A stretch of DNA of 64,000 nucleotides, from contig CM067081.1 in the NCBI GenBank assembly GCA_034008185.1, positions 188,435,510 to 188,499,509 of the forward strand, written 5' to 3'. Position numbers and translations under genes: made by a program. The notes beneath the pieces were generated by a model, which was given only the letters and a program-made list of their open reading frames with translations, did no database searches and was not told the DNA's origin. Positions 1 through 12,121 of this stretch are shown piece after piece (the first letter of the stretch is position 1; each line of letters opens with the position of its first letter). The DNA comes from Gorsachius magnificus (Eukaryota > Chordata > Aves > Pelecaniformes > Ardeidae).

Positions 1-3000
1 AAAAAACCCACTTTGCTTTGCAGAAAGGTTTGTCTGCTAAAACAAAACCCAATCAAATACAACATTTGGATGACAAATGCCACCACTTCCTGTTCTCCCT
101 TAGAAATGGAGAGGTTTTACTGTAGGAGGTTAAAGCTGCCCAGTAAAGCACCAGTGAGGAAACTTCTGATGAGATCTCTTAGTGCTCAATGACAACTCTT
201 CCCCAAAGCAGATGAAAAGAAGACCAGGTGTATTTGTCTAGTTTTGTGGTTGTAGACCTAGGGTGATTGGGAATCACTTACACATATGAAATATATCTTT
301 CTAGAGCATTGTGGAAAAAATTTGTTCATTTCACTTCTAAGTTATAACATGTGAACCATTATATTAGGACACCTGACAGCATTTGTTACAGCAAACTGCT
401 TGGTTTTGTAAGTGCTGGAGTGATTTGTACTCCATGCACTTAAAAATGTCAGTAATTATTTAGTTTGGATTCCATTTTATCTTGATGGTGTATAAGATTT
501 TAAAAAGCTTACTGTAACACACAAAACACTGTCTAGTAAACTATTCTGCATTAGACCTTTGTAACTTTGTTAAATGTCCTGCCAGATAACTGGTTGTCCT
601 TTTTTTTGTGACATATAACTTTTGCAGACTGCACTGAAACTTTACCAGTCAATATCTTGCTGTTACAAATATACCACTGAAAGTCAAGTATTATTTTTTT
701 GTCTTCGATCTTTTATCAGAAGATGCAAAGTTGATTCAGAATTATGCTTCAATTGCTTATCTCTCTAGATCACCGATTTGTAAATTTTCAGGCTACCCCT
801 GGACTGCTGTTGTGGGAACTCCATTGAAAGAGTATTCATTCCTACCCTGTCATTAATCATTTAGATGAGTGCCCTAATTGCAAGGTCACAGTGTTAGCAT
901 CTTCTGCATTTGCTCAACTTTTGATGCCATGACTTTTGCTGCCTTGGTTTTATACTGACTCTGCTTTGGCAGGAGGGGTGAACAGCAACTTTAACCTGTT
1001 GTTGTGTTTGTCTTCTGGGGAAGCTTGAAACTGGTCAGCTGGAAGAGAGCTTAAAATGCATTTTCCACTTTCTAGGTGAGTGACCCAGCCACAGTGCTAT
1101 TCTGAAGAATGCAGAGAGCAGCACTGATTACCTCTCCTCCAGTCCTGGTTTCAAAAGTAGATCAATTAAGCAGCTACTACTAGAAGAGGACTCAGGCTCC
1201 ATAGAGGGGTGGGAGAAAGTCAGCTGCCTCCTGGTGCTTTGTTTTGGCAGTCACTTTTTGGCAGTACCTGGGCAGGATCTTTGTAAGTGGTGTTTGAAGT
1301 GTCAGATTCCTATAGTTTCCATTCCACTTTGCTCAGTACAGGAGTCCCAAGGTTCGAAGGTACATAAAAGTCATGGAATATATTAGAAATGAAAGGTTTT
1401 AATTATGCTGGACATTCCCTAGCCTATTGCCATCAGTGGTAGACAAGTGACAGCAATATGCATGGGAATGCCAAATGTAATTAAAAATGTTGGTTTCGAG
1501 TAGAATCTGTGATTTTTCTGACACCTGCAATGTCACAGTCTTTAAATGGGTCTCATCCCACTCGAAGGCTGACAACATACCTGAGCCTCAGGAGAAGAGA
1601 ATCAACTGGGATAAAATGAGAACTATGCCAAATCTTTGCTCTGAAATTCACACTGTACTTTCTCTGAAGTTTCAAAATGTTCCATTCACACATTCTGCAA
1701 CTGGCAGTAAGCTGGGACAGTGTGTTTTGCCACGGTCCACAGGTAGTGCTGGTTGGCCATGGCGTAGGCAGGAAAAAACCTGAAGCAGTCTGCTCTCCAG
1801 GTGGAAGTGCAAAACAAAACCATTATGCAAACCCACCTCTCTAATTCTCCATTAACAGAGGTCTCAAGTTTTTGAATGGACGTAGTGGATGTCCCAGACA
1901 TGTTCCATGGACAACAGAATGGGGTTCATCAGACCTGATTTTAGAGGTAATGCAGACAACTATATCTGATGTAGTCAGCCTTGACTCCACTGAGTCAGTA
2001 GAGCAAAATAGACGCACTTGCAAGGCTTAAGTTGTCTGATATATTTTACATGTACACTTTAGTATGGGAGGAGTCACACTGCAGAAGAACCTGTTTTCCC
2101 TCTATAAACAGTAAAATTTATAAGTCCAACACAATTGCAGATGTCTACATTGAAAACTTTTATAGTGGTCAATCAGGTGGATCTATCCCCATGTCTATGT
2201 AAGTGTGGTATCTTCAACCAAACTGGTGCTGGCTCAGCTGAAATCTCTGTGTTAAACTGTATTAATCTATGATAAAGTCACTGTATATGCTGGAATCCCT
2301 CCTGATCTAAAGTTACTCTGAGTGTGGATTTGAACCCTTTGCTTTAAATTCTTCTATATCTCATATAATCACTTGCACTTTGTCAAAACAGCCCCTCAGA
2401 AGAGCTTGGGATGATTTTGTCTTCTTCCTTTCTTTTGAGAAATGTTAGGACTTGGTTAAGGTATTGCTAAGCTGGCACTGGATCGACTTAGCAGGAGTGA
2501 AAGTGGGGAATGAGGACCCACGATGGTGTAACAGGATTGTCTGGACTTAGGAGCAGACAAGTTAGAATGGAATTAAGGCAGCTAGCCTTGCAAGGAAGAG
2601 ACCTCATTCTTCTTGGTGACTTGTATGCTGGTGTAGAAAGGTTAACTGCATCTTTTCAAAGTTTCAGCCCTGCCAAGCATTCTTCCAAGGCTGCTCTAGG
2701 ACAATGAAGCCTTACTAAGACATTATATTGCCTCCCACAGAAAAAGTTGCATTTATGCTGGTGCTCTAGATACTTCAATGGCAATAATTGGGCTTCTGTT
2801 TAATATTGTTCAAAATCAGGCTAAACTATAAGTATTTTTCAGTATTTCTGGGATTATAGGCACATTTTAACCATTTAAATATCACTGCAGGGACTTGACA
2901 TGATTTTAATTATCAGAAAACTATTTATACAACAACCAGAATTAATTTCTTTTATTTTCAGGAGGTAAAATTAGCTCTTTAGCTGTTACTTGAATTGCAT

Positions 3001-6000
3001 AACTTGTGCACCATCTGACTTGCTAACGAGCTTGTCACCTACATACATTAATGCCAAAGATCTGATGTCAAGGACACATACCATGTTGGTACAGGCTGTG
3101 CAGTCCAGAAGCTGATATGCTCACTCTCTGGGGTAGGCATCTGTCTAGCCAGTGTAAGCAGCATGCCCTGCTGTCACTCCAGAGGGAAAAAATGCTAAGT
3201 GACAGCTTAACAAGAATTGAAACAGTGAGTGAGGAATAACAGAGAACAGTGAAAGAGAGAAAAACATAAAACACGGTTCCTCCGAAAACCTTCTCCTTAT
3301 TTAATGAGAAAGCAAATTTAAATGAGTATATTTCTTCCTGCTCGCTTGCCAAAGAAAATTAAATTCTTGTCTCAGAAAACAAGTTTGTTTTACAGAGAAA
3401 ACAGTGCTATTATTAATTCATTTTCTTCTTAGTAGAAAGTGCCAGACAGAGATTATCGCTAGAACAATACATTTACTGTTTCCAGAGTATTTCATCATTC
3501 TATCCAACTAGCTAAAGAGGTCAGCAGGTTGCAACCTACAAGACGTGAGAAAAGACTAAATGAAAACATGGGAATTTGACAAAGCAGTGCCAGAGAGGGC
3601 TGATGAGTCAGAGAGAACAAGGGAGGAGCACTGGATCCCAGCTTTGGCTGGAAAGCATTTGGAGAACACTCTTTAACCCAGACCCTGGTCCAAAGATGGA
3701 AGTGAAGGAACTGGGGCTAACCATTATGTAGAATCAATCCAGGTATCTTAGTGGTGAAGGGAAAATGGGGCAGTTATTAAAAATGAGGTAGGGTATATTG
3801 GTTTTTGGGTTGTTTTTTAAGGAAATCATGCTGTCTGGACCAGTTTCAACTAACCTGGCTTCAGTGGCCATTCTAGCTCTTCTCTGATTTCCATTTGTTC
3901 TTCATCTTACTCTCATAGTTGCTTTTAGTACTAAGATTTATTGATCATTATTATTTTCTTCTTGACATCATGATCCTACAAAGCCTTTTGCTTAAGGCTG
4001 CAACCCATGATTTACCCTGGCTTAATACTGCCCCTTTTCAGAAAAGTTTCTGAAAGTGTGTGAGAGCCTGACTCCTTCCTCTGCCACAGGTTTGGGCCAG
4101 GCAGGGGTGCCTGGGTCTTGCCCTGTCACTGTGGTACTCATCCCTTCTGGTCATTTCCTGAAGCCCCCCAGCACCCTGTCTCAAAAGCCTTTCCTGCCAT
4201 CTGCCTTCAGTCGATCAGCAACAATCTCAGCTGTGTTTAGTGGTTTAGGTGACTCTTTTTGGTGATCTTTGTCCCTCCTCTTTGAGTAAAACAGTTTATT
4301 TGCAGTGTAGACACAGCAATGCAGGCTTTATTCAAACATTTGTAAAAGCCTGGCTGCAGTATCATGGTGCTCAGAATATGGAAGTAGTCAGAATTTGTCT
4401 GCTTTTGCTGGAAATAAAACCTCTTTTCTGCTGTGGTTAGACTGCCACCAATATTCAGGCTAGTTAGTAAAGAATAAGCTACGATGTTGTCAGTCTGCAA
4501 CTGCAGTGCAGACATAGCTAATGTCAGATTAACAATTCATGTATGTGAAAAGCTGAAATGCAATCCTGATTTTATTTGGTGCTCATCAGAAATCCACCTC
4601 CTGATGGGGCATACTTATTTTTAAATAAATATCATGTATTGTGGAGAACTTGCACAGCAGGGAGTCACAACAATCTCTCTCTTGGTAGCTTTTGCTAAAT
4701 AGGCTGTGGGCACACATCCATCTCTTATGCAGGGTCATATTTTATTTACTTTGTTTTCAGTTGTGCCTATTCCTTATCTTAAATTTTCTTTTATAGCTCA
4801 TTTTCTTTGTGTCAGTTGTAATTTTCCAGGTCACTTTGTTCAGGCACCTTTTACCATATGCAAAGAGACTCTGCAAATAGGATATACACAACTTACAAGT
4901 ATAGAATTGTTATTTAGTGGCTAACACAAATACAAGATAGCAATGATTACTCTGCTATTCAGCTAAGTGTTAGTGAGGTCAACACAGAGCCGTCACTGGT
5001 CATCAGTCATCAGTCATGTGGGGAAGAGCTGGACTTCACCGCTCCCTGGTGCGCGTCCTCAGTGGTGATGAGTTGCTGTTTTCCAAATCCCTGGTTTTCC
5101 CTTTTAGATTTTATACCTTCCACAGTTCATGTTCTTCCTTTTGAACTTTCCTCCCTGAGCTGCTAACAACCTGTCTCATCATCCCTGTTTCTACAGTTTT
5201 ACCTTCATTATCTTACATGCTCTGCTCTACATACCTTCACAGTGCTCTTTCTCACAGCTTCACAGTTTCCTCAGCAGCCTGAGCCAAGGTTACATGGTTG
5301 GGCTGTGTCAGAGCTGTGCTTCTGACTGCAGAGTGCCGAATCCCTCAGAGGGGTGGGAGTCGCGCTTCACCACATCACTCTTCATGCTGGAGGGTCTGAC
5401 CATTTCTAGGACCAGCTCATAAAGAGCTCCAGAGATTTTCCTGGGCAGGTGTAGGCTTTATAGAAGATATATGCTAACTTCCAAAAGGTTCTTTTCTGAA
5501 CTTGCAATCCTTTATGGCTTATTATTCACTGCTAACTCTCTTCCTTGGGCTCTTTTCCTCAAAGTAATGACAAGTATTTGCTCCCTAAGAAAAATGGTTA
5601 CTTGGCTTATGTTCATTTATCACTGATGAAAGAGAGCATATGGCTACCCAAATCTTCACCCAGTCTTTGCAGTTTATGAGTCTACCATTTCCTTTACCTC
5701 TTGTTAGAAAGGAGAAATCTGTGGACTCCCCAGAGTGCTTGGGCTGCTTCTATATCTTGTTTCTCTCTGTGGGGTGGATGGAAGATGGCTATGCTGGGAT
5801 TCTATGAGATTGCAGTATGTCCTTTAATCAAGCTGAGGTACTTACTCGCCTTTAGCTGCCAAATCCAAATTCCCATGTAGTTCTGTGGAGGCCTTTTTAA
5901 AGCTTTGTGGAAGCACTGAATTAACAGGGTTAGAGCTGATTTTGGATGTTGCACATCCTTCTAGGTGCGGTTCTGACCTAAGGCAGAGGGGCTTCCCCTC

Positions 6001-7012
6001 TGCTCACTCGTGGTGGAGACAAGACACAAAGTTGATCTTAGAGCTTGGTCAACATCAAAATCAGCATGAGTTTTGCTCTTTATCTCTCAGTAGTTTTTGT
6101 ATCAGGACTCAGACTTTAAACAATTTTAGGTCTGTATGTGAGATTGGGGAAGGAACTATCTTGTATCAGTGTATTTAGGACATGCATCTTGTGTTGTGTC
6201 TGTAAAATGCCATTCAGCACATTCGACCAATTAGCCTCGGAGGTTTCCTTCTAGAAGAAAATGTCTTATACATTTGCTTGTAGACATTCAGCTTCCAAGA
6301 ATCTCTACCTCTGATTCACTAGAGACAGGTCTTTCAAAGGATTGTAGAGATAAAAGAACACATATTTTCTTGATTTCTGCTTGAAAGACACAATGCAAAA
6401 CTAAATTGTATTTACACTATATTTAACTGAAATGATACTTTCCTGACATATATAGTAATCTATAGCTGTCTAGGTTTAGGAAGTGTTCCATGTATTTCTT
6501 TTCATGTTTTCCTATTTTCCCAGTAATGAATTTACTCCAAGGGACACATAATTTTGCAAGCCAAAGAAAGGAAGCACTAACTACTTTTTCAGCACATGCT
6601 ATAACAATGGAAGAAATCAGGTTTCAGTAATAAACATTTGCCACTATGAATGGGCTGAAGTGCCAGTACTGGTAAATGCTTGACAATCACATTAATCACC
6701 ATGTGAGAGCAGGCTTATGCAACCAGACACGGTGCTCTGGAAGTGCTTGGGCACGCATTCCCTTCCAAGATGGATTTGTAGTTTGGAGAAAGGCTGGTTG
6801 CTACTAGTCATCAGTGTACACTGTCCATTTTGAGCAGTGAATTCAGAGCTATTCAGCCTCAATGAATCCTGACAAGCAGAAATGGAGCCATATTCTATTT
6901 TCTGAAATGTCTTCTCTCATTACACATTGGTGCTCGTTTGACAGCTTCTCTTCCTGCTGTCATAAATTCTGTCATCCAGCTTCCAATGGGCTCAAAACAA
7001 AACTCAGAATTT
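1..7012. other. Gene-poor AT-rich sequence
   Basis: No coding region, RNA gene or recognisable transposon was found. Open frames here are under 100 codons, overlap each other on both strands and resemble no family I know. There are scattered short homopolymer runs and a small direct repeat of GTCATCA near 4996-5016. It could be intergenic or intronic. Confidence 0.6.
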
Positions 7013-7020
7013 TTTATTAA

Positions 7021-7208
7021 CTAATGACTGCTGGTATTCAGGGCTTCTGTACTCATATTATGAAAGCAGTGTTCTCTTAATTCCTTTTTTATACGATCTG
7101 ATGGCACAGACACAACTTTTGCGGTGGTGAGTTTCTTTGGCTTTCCACAGGGCATATTGTATTTGCAGTGGTGTCCAGAGTTCATATTTATCAGGTGAAC
7201 ATCACCAC
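7021..7208 (-). other. Weak candidate 3'-terminal coding exon
   Basis: On the minus strand an acceptor-like CTACAG (7209-7214) is followed by an open frame of about 62 codons that ends in TAG at 7021-7023. AATAAA lies just after the stop (plus-strand TTTATT, 7013-7018). The predicted peptide is hydrophilic, has three cysteines and a lysine-rich middle, and includes the stretch CGKPKK. I do not recognise the protein. The layout of acceptor, open frame, stop and poly(A) signal is what a last exon looks like. However, an open frame of this length occurs by chance in AT-rich DNA, the polypyrimidine tract is weak and the implied 3' UTR would be very short for a vertebrate gene. It may equally be a coincidence or a pseudogene remnant. 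Confidence 0.15.
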
Positions 7209-9800
7209 CTGTAGAAGCCAAAGCATTGCATCAGGAGATATTTCAGGTGCTACACCCAATCTGAGAATGGCTGACATCAATCATATCTCTGTCTTCAACA
7301 CATGAAAGTTTAGTTCATTAAAAAAGTAAACAGAAGTTGAAGTGTGTGTTTCACACCAGTCTCCTTAGACTTTGTAGTATTTTGCTCTAAATTTGATGAA
7401 AAGATTGGAAGGTATATTTGACAAGGACTTTTTCCCCACATGCTGTCCTGACAGCCATATGATATATCAAGATATGAAGTTAGAATAACAAATTTCTAGT
7501 AAGATATAAAAATTACCATTAAGCTGAGTTATTCTACCATTTCCCAAGTGAGAATATGAGACAATTCCAGGAGCACTGGACTTGTCCTAACACTTTCCAG
7601 CTTTGCCATTATAAATAATCAGAGAGTGTTCAGTCCTGGGGTTAAACTTTTTTGGTGATAGGATGTCCTGTACCTAATATCTGAGAATTCATCAAGTTAT
7701 TTAACAAATCTTCCTATACTTTTGAACCACTCATGTTAAACTGTTTTTTATGGATGCCAGACATTGCCACATATTTCTATTACTTGCCACCCCTCTACTG
7801 CCACTTCAGATCTAGTCAGTTGTTGACATATGACCTGAGGAGATACTGTGATCAGGGAACTAATCACCAGAAAATGTACAGAGTATGTTAAAAGGTGTTG
7901 CTGTACCCTGTATGAATTAAAGCAACAAGGAAGTACAGGAAGGAAAAGAGAATACCCTGTGCTTAGATGCGGACTGATTTTTCAAGGATTTGAGCATTCG
8001 AAGCTGCATTTGGCTTCAGTAGGAACTGGGGTTATTCAAATCAGTGAAAGTCAATCTAGCAGAAACTAGTCTGTGACAGTCAGTATCCATTTGTGGCTGA
8101 TTACTTCCCAAATCATGTTACAGAATAAAACAATATTTAAAAATGAGTCCTCTTTCCTATTCAAGGAAATGCTTCATGGGTTTTTTGGGGGAAAAACTGG
8201 GATTTTTCAGTCTTCTTAAAACAAAAACCTATACAAAAGCTACTTCTGAAATATGATTAATAGACACAAAATTTGGTCATATAAAAATACTAATTACTTC
8301 CGGCTATTGAATTACATAAAACAATGGAGTATCTCATAATGTTTAGACTATGAAAATTGGAAAACAAAGCTAAAGTTTGGAATTGGTAAGAGATATTTCA
8401 TGGAAAAAAAGGCATTGAACTAATATCCTGGGATTTCTTGCAGGCTTGGGGTCGCAGGGTGTTCTGCATCAGCTGTGACAAAGGGGAGGTGAAGAGAGAG
8501 AGGCAGTGCAGAATTTCTGCATCACGATGAGAAAAGCTTGACAAGAAATAATTAATATGATAACCGCTTCAATAAAACAGAGTGTGAAGGGATAGACAGT
8601 GAGCAAATCTTACACCTCTTCAGATGCTGGGCACTCCGTGTTTGTGCAGCATTGGACAGAGCCCAGACGGATTTTCCCACAGTGCACAGATCATGTCCAT
8701 GGAGAGGAGCTCTCCCTTTTAGCTGTTCAAGCTATTATATCATTTCCTTACAAGAAAACAACTCTACTGGTAAAGGATGTTCTAATTAAAACTTCTTGCT
8801 GCACTCCTAGGTAAAGGCAAAGCCACAGAGGTGGCCATGTTACACTGAGCCAATTGGGCACATCGTGCGGCCAAGGATTTATTTGTGCAGCACAAGGCAG
8901 GCCTGTGCCTGTTCAGGTTAAATGCCATGTGGATCACTAGGTCCCAAATGTGTAACAGTGAAGACCTGGTCAAGGTCAACACATGGGATTAGAATTAGGG
9001 CTTTTTTGGTCAAGGAAGGGGATCTAACCTTTACCATCCTTTTCACTATTTTCTTAGACTCAGTAAGGCTGGAAATTGAACAAAATAACGTACAGGTTTG
9101 AATAAATACAAGTTAAAGTATCAATCTAAAATTTTAGCTTCTAAGAAAATTTCATTCAGTTGTAGCTGAAATATTTAGAGCAGAAAGAAATGGACATCAC
9201 TTTAGCCAATGTAATTTTGGGTAGAGTTGAGTAGTATGATCAACTACATCTGGAAAAAAGTAGACTAAAAGCGTTTAAGAGAGATATGTCTGGAGAAAGA
9301 GACAAGTAACCAGGGTCTTAACTATTGGGATTGAAAAGCTAATTATATGTAAATATTTGGAAGGGAAAAATTAAGTGTATGTGTGCAGGTACCTTTTATA
9401 TATCAAAGCAGAAGGTGTTTGCAAAGGTTTGTACATGCCTCAGAATACAAATACAGAACAGCTATAGTTGCTTTGTTGGAGGATTGAAAGTGGTGAATAA
9501 GCTGGAAAACAGGAGTGCTATGGGACTGCAGAGATACTGGATTCACAGAGATGGCTAGGGAAAGTGGCACCTTTGAGGGAGGTAAGGTGCCTTGGTAGAC
9601 AGGCGTGCTGAACCCCTGCTTGCTGTGATCTGTAGAGAAGGGGAATATGGACTGCAAGGAAGTTAGAAGGCCCTGGGTCTGCAGAGGTGATTTGGTCTTC
9701 ACAAAGATACCTGTGGTCTTTTGCTGCTCCCCCATGATGCTTTCAAATCCATAGGGGTGACAGGACTGGAATGGGTAATGAGCATAACCTACCACACACC

Positions 9801-9824
9801 CCTCCTGATGGTGATATCAGGAGG
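9801..9824. repeat. Short perfect inverted repeat
   Basis: CCTCCTGAT and its exact reverse complement ATCAGGAGG flank a 6-base loop. The 9-bp stem could fold as a hairpin in RNA or single-stranded DNA. No function is implied. Confidence 0.7.
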
Positions 9825-11164
9825 ATCTTCAAGACATCTCCCCTTTGTTCCTTTGCCATGAGTTTTGTTAGCATTCTGGCCTGAGATACCCAGAAGAAAT
9901 AACACAATGCTGTTGTAAATGCTTGTTACACACAGGCACTGCCGGAACTGAGCTATCCAGTTATTGATGGGATAGAAATAAGTAGAAGCTACTAGGACGG
10001 GGTTTAAAAAGGCGACATAAGCCCCCTAACTGGCTATTTTTGATGTGTGCAGAAGTCCAGGATTTACAGGAACTGAGAATGTGACATTCTTGATGTGACA
10101 TTTTGAGTTTCTCTTCTCCATGTCTGTTTTGTGTAATGATTGTTGAGTTAGTCTGCTCATGTATGGTGAGAAAAAACAGATTTTTAACTCTAGCTCTAAG
10201 CTATGCTGCAGGCAGATGGGAGTATTTTCTTGAAATAGAAAATGGCTGTAATAAACAAGGAAATATAGATGAGGCTAATCATGATGGCTTCCATCAGATC
10301 TGTCAGTCCTGCACTTACTGCCTGATTTATCAGAACAGCATGGATGTTTCCTTTTCCCTAAGACATCTGGCTTGCAAAGTAGTTGGTGGGTAATAATTGA
10401 TTTTGTAAAGTTTTAGTTAATTTTAAAACAGGAGAATTCCAGTGAGTAACATTTTTGAAATGTAAATTGTGTTCCTCAATAGCACTGGTGCGGTTTATTC
10501 ATATCATAAATATGTCTAATTGTTGATTGTTCTTCCATATAGATTCCAGTACTGCAATTATTCCCATTTAGGAGCCTTTTCCCTGATTTGTTATTGATTA
10601 TAATGTTTTTTACACATCCATTACTCCTCCCTTCATCCACGAATCCTTGCGGTTTTAAATTAACTCAAGGTGGGGCCAAATACAGATTTGAGACTCATAT
10701 CTGAGTTTTGTCTCTTTTCTCCCATTAACTGTGAGAGCATTTTCCATAAGGTTTTAGCTCAGCTATGTCCCACTAGCCACACCTAATCATCGTTTCGACC
10801 AATGCAGAAGCAAGTAGGAGATGTGATATAAGTTTGTGTTACAGGCAGTTGCAGAGACAGCTTTTCTGGTGGTGCGTAGGATGGATACGGATGGAGGGTC
10901 AGTAAGAAATGCGTCCCTTGTTCATTCCATGTTTCCTAGGGGTATCCCATGCACTGATAGGCACTGGTACCACACAGGTGAAAAGACCTGTCAGTAAAGG
11001 AACAGGCCACCAAGGCTTGTTTCTTGCCTCCAGTAACGGTCTTTTCTAAATATTTCAGAGGAATGTGCAAGAAACCTTGAAGAAGAAAATTACAGGGCAA
11101 TCCATGTAATGGAAAGTTTCGTCACAGAAATGTTTAACGTTTAAGGATGGCTTACAGTGAAAAA

Positions 11165-11660
11165 AGGTACTTCCAGTAGTTTTATTTGTAAATTAGAATT
11201 TGGATTCATATTTTCTAATATTAATTTTAGGATTTTTTTTCCTAAGAGCTCTTTAAAAAAGATATCAAATTTACATTATCAACACTGAGAGAAAAATGTT
11301 TATTCAGTGTCCAGAATAAATCTTCTTATTAAATTTATTTAAAAATATTGAGCTTATGATGTATATTAGTTTCCTTTGTTTAGGGTCTTTAAGTTTAATT
11401 TAAAAGTCATCAAGCAATTTATCCCCTCATTTAATTTTATTTTTATCCCTCACCTAATGTATTTTTTAACTTCATATTGCATTATATAATTGCATATTTC
11501 ATCAAATTCTAATATATACATTTCACTAATAACAAATCCCTATGTTTGTAAATGCATTATTGTTACTCAGTATTCCAGATCAAAGCATCCCTTATGTAAT
11601 AAATCATAACGACATTCTGACAAAGGCTTTCTTTATACACCTTATTATATTCTCTATTTT
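11165..11660. other. AT-rich block without genes
   Basis: A stretch of about 500 bases dominated by A and T with many TTTAAA, ATTTA and TAATTA words and no open frame of note. Such blocks occur in gene deserts and can be conserved non-coding sequence, but nothing here shows which. It lacks a simple repeat unit, unlike the neighbouring tract at 12027. Confidence 0.4.
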
Positions 11661-12026
11661 TAGTACAGAAACCAACATTTTATTCTTCTCTGAGGGAAGA
11701 ATGAGAATGTGAGGAAGGAATCAGTGTTATTCAACCTAGGTTGTATACTGTGCTTATCAACATTGTGTCTGTAGCATTGGCTGTAGATAAAAGCAGTTGC
11801 ATTTTGATTTATATCAATGTTTAAAATAACTGAAATGGCCACTGACTGATTTAAGCGAAGGCTCAGATAGATACACAATTTATCGCAGCAGTAAACATTA
11901 TATTGCTGGAGGAACATGGAAGCAATTTTGCTGTTTTTCCAAAATCAGACTTTTCTCATGGCCAACATACTGTGGCATAATGAGTTGCTGTGCATTAACA
12001 TGCAACAAGTGTACTTAAATCTCAGT

Positions 12027-12121
12027 AATATATATATATAATAATACTATATAATATATATAAAATAGGCAATTATATAATATTATAAATAGTAATTATA
12101 GTAATTATGATATATATATAA
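12027..12121. repeat. AT microsatellite-like tract
   Basis: About 95 bases made almost only of A and T, starting and ending with runs of TA dinucleotides, with irregular ATAAT and TAATTATAG units between them. It is a degenerate (TA)n/(ATAAT)n simple repeat. Confidence 0.85.

Larger units (their letters stand above)
7215..12026. other. Gene-poor AT-rich sequence
   Basis: No recognisable gene or transposon. The longest open frame, 130 codons on the minus strand at 9403-9795, has no splice or start context and no family resemblance. One perfect hairpin is listed separately (9801-9824). The part from about 11165 to 11660 is extremely AT-rich. Confidence 0.55.

Noticed and set aside
9403..9795. 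A 130-codon minus-strand open frame
   Set aside because: No family resemblance, no convincing start or splice context, and no internal pattern of a protein domain.
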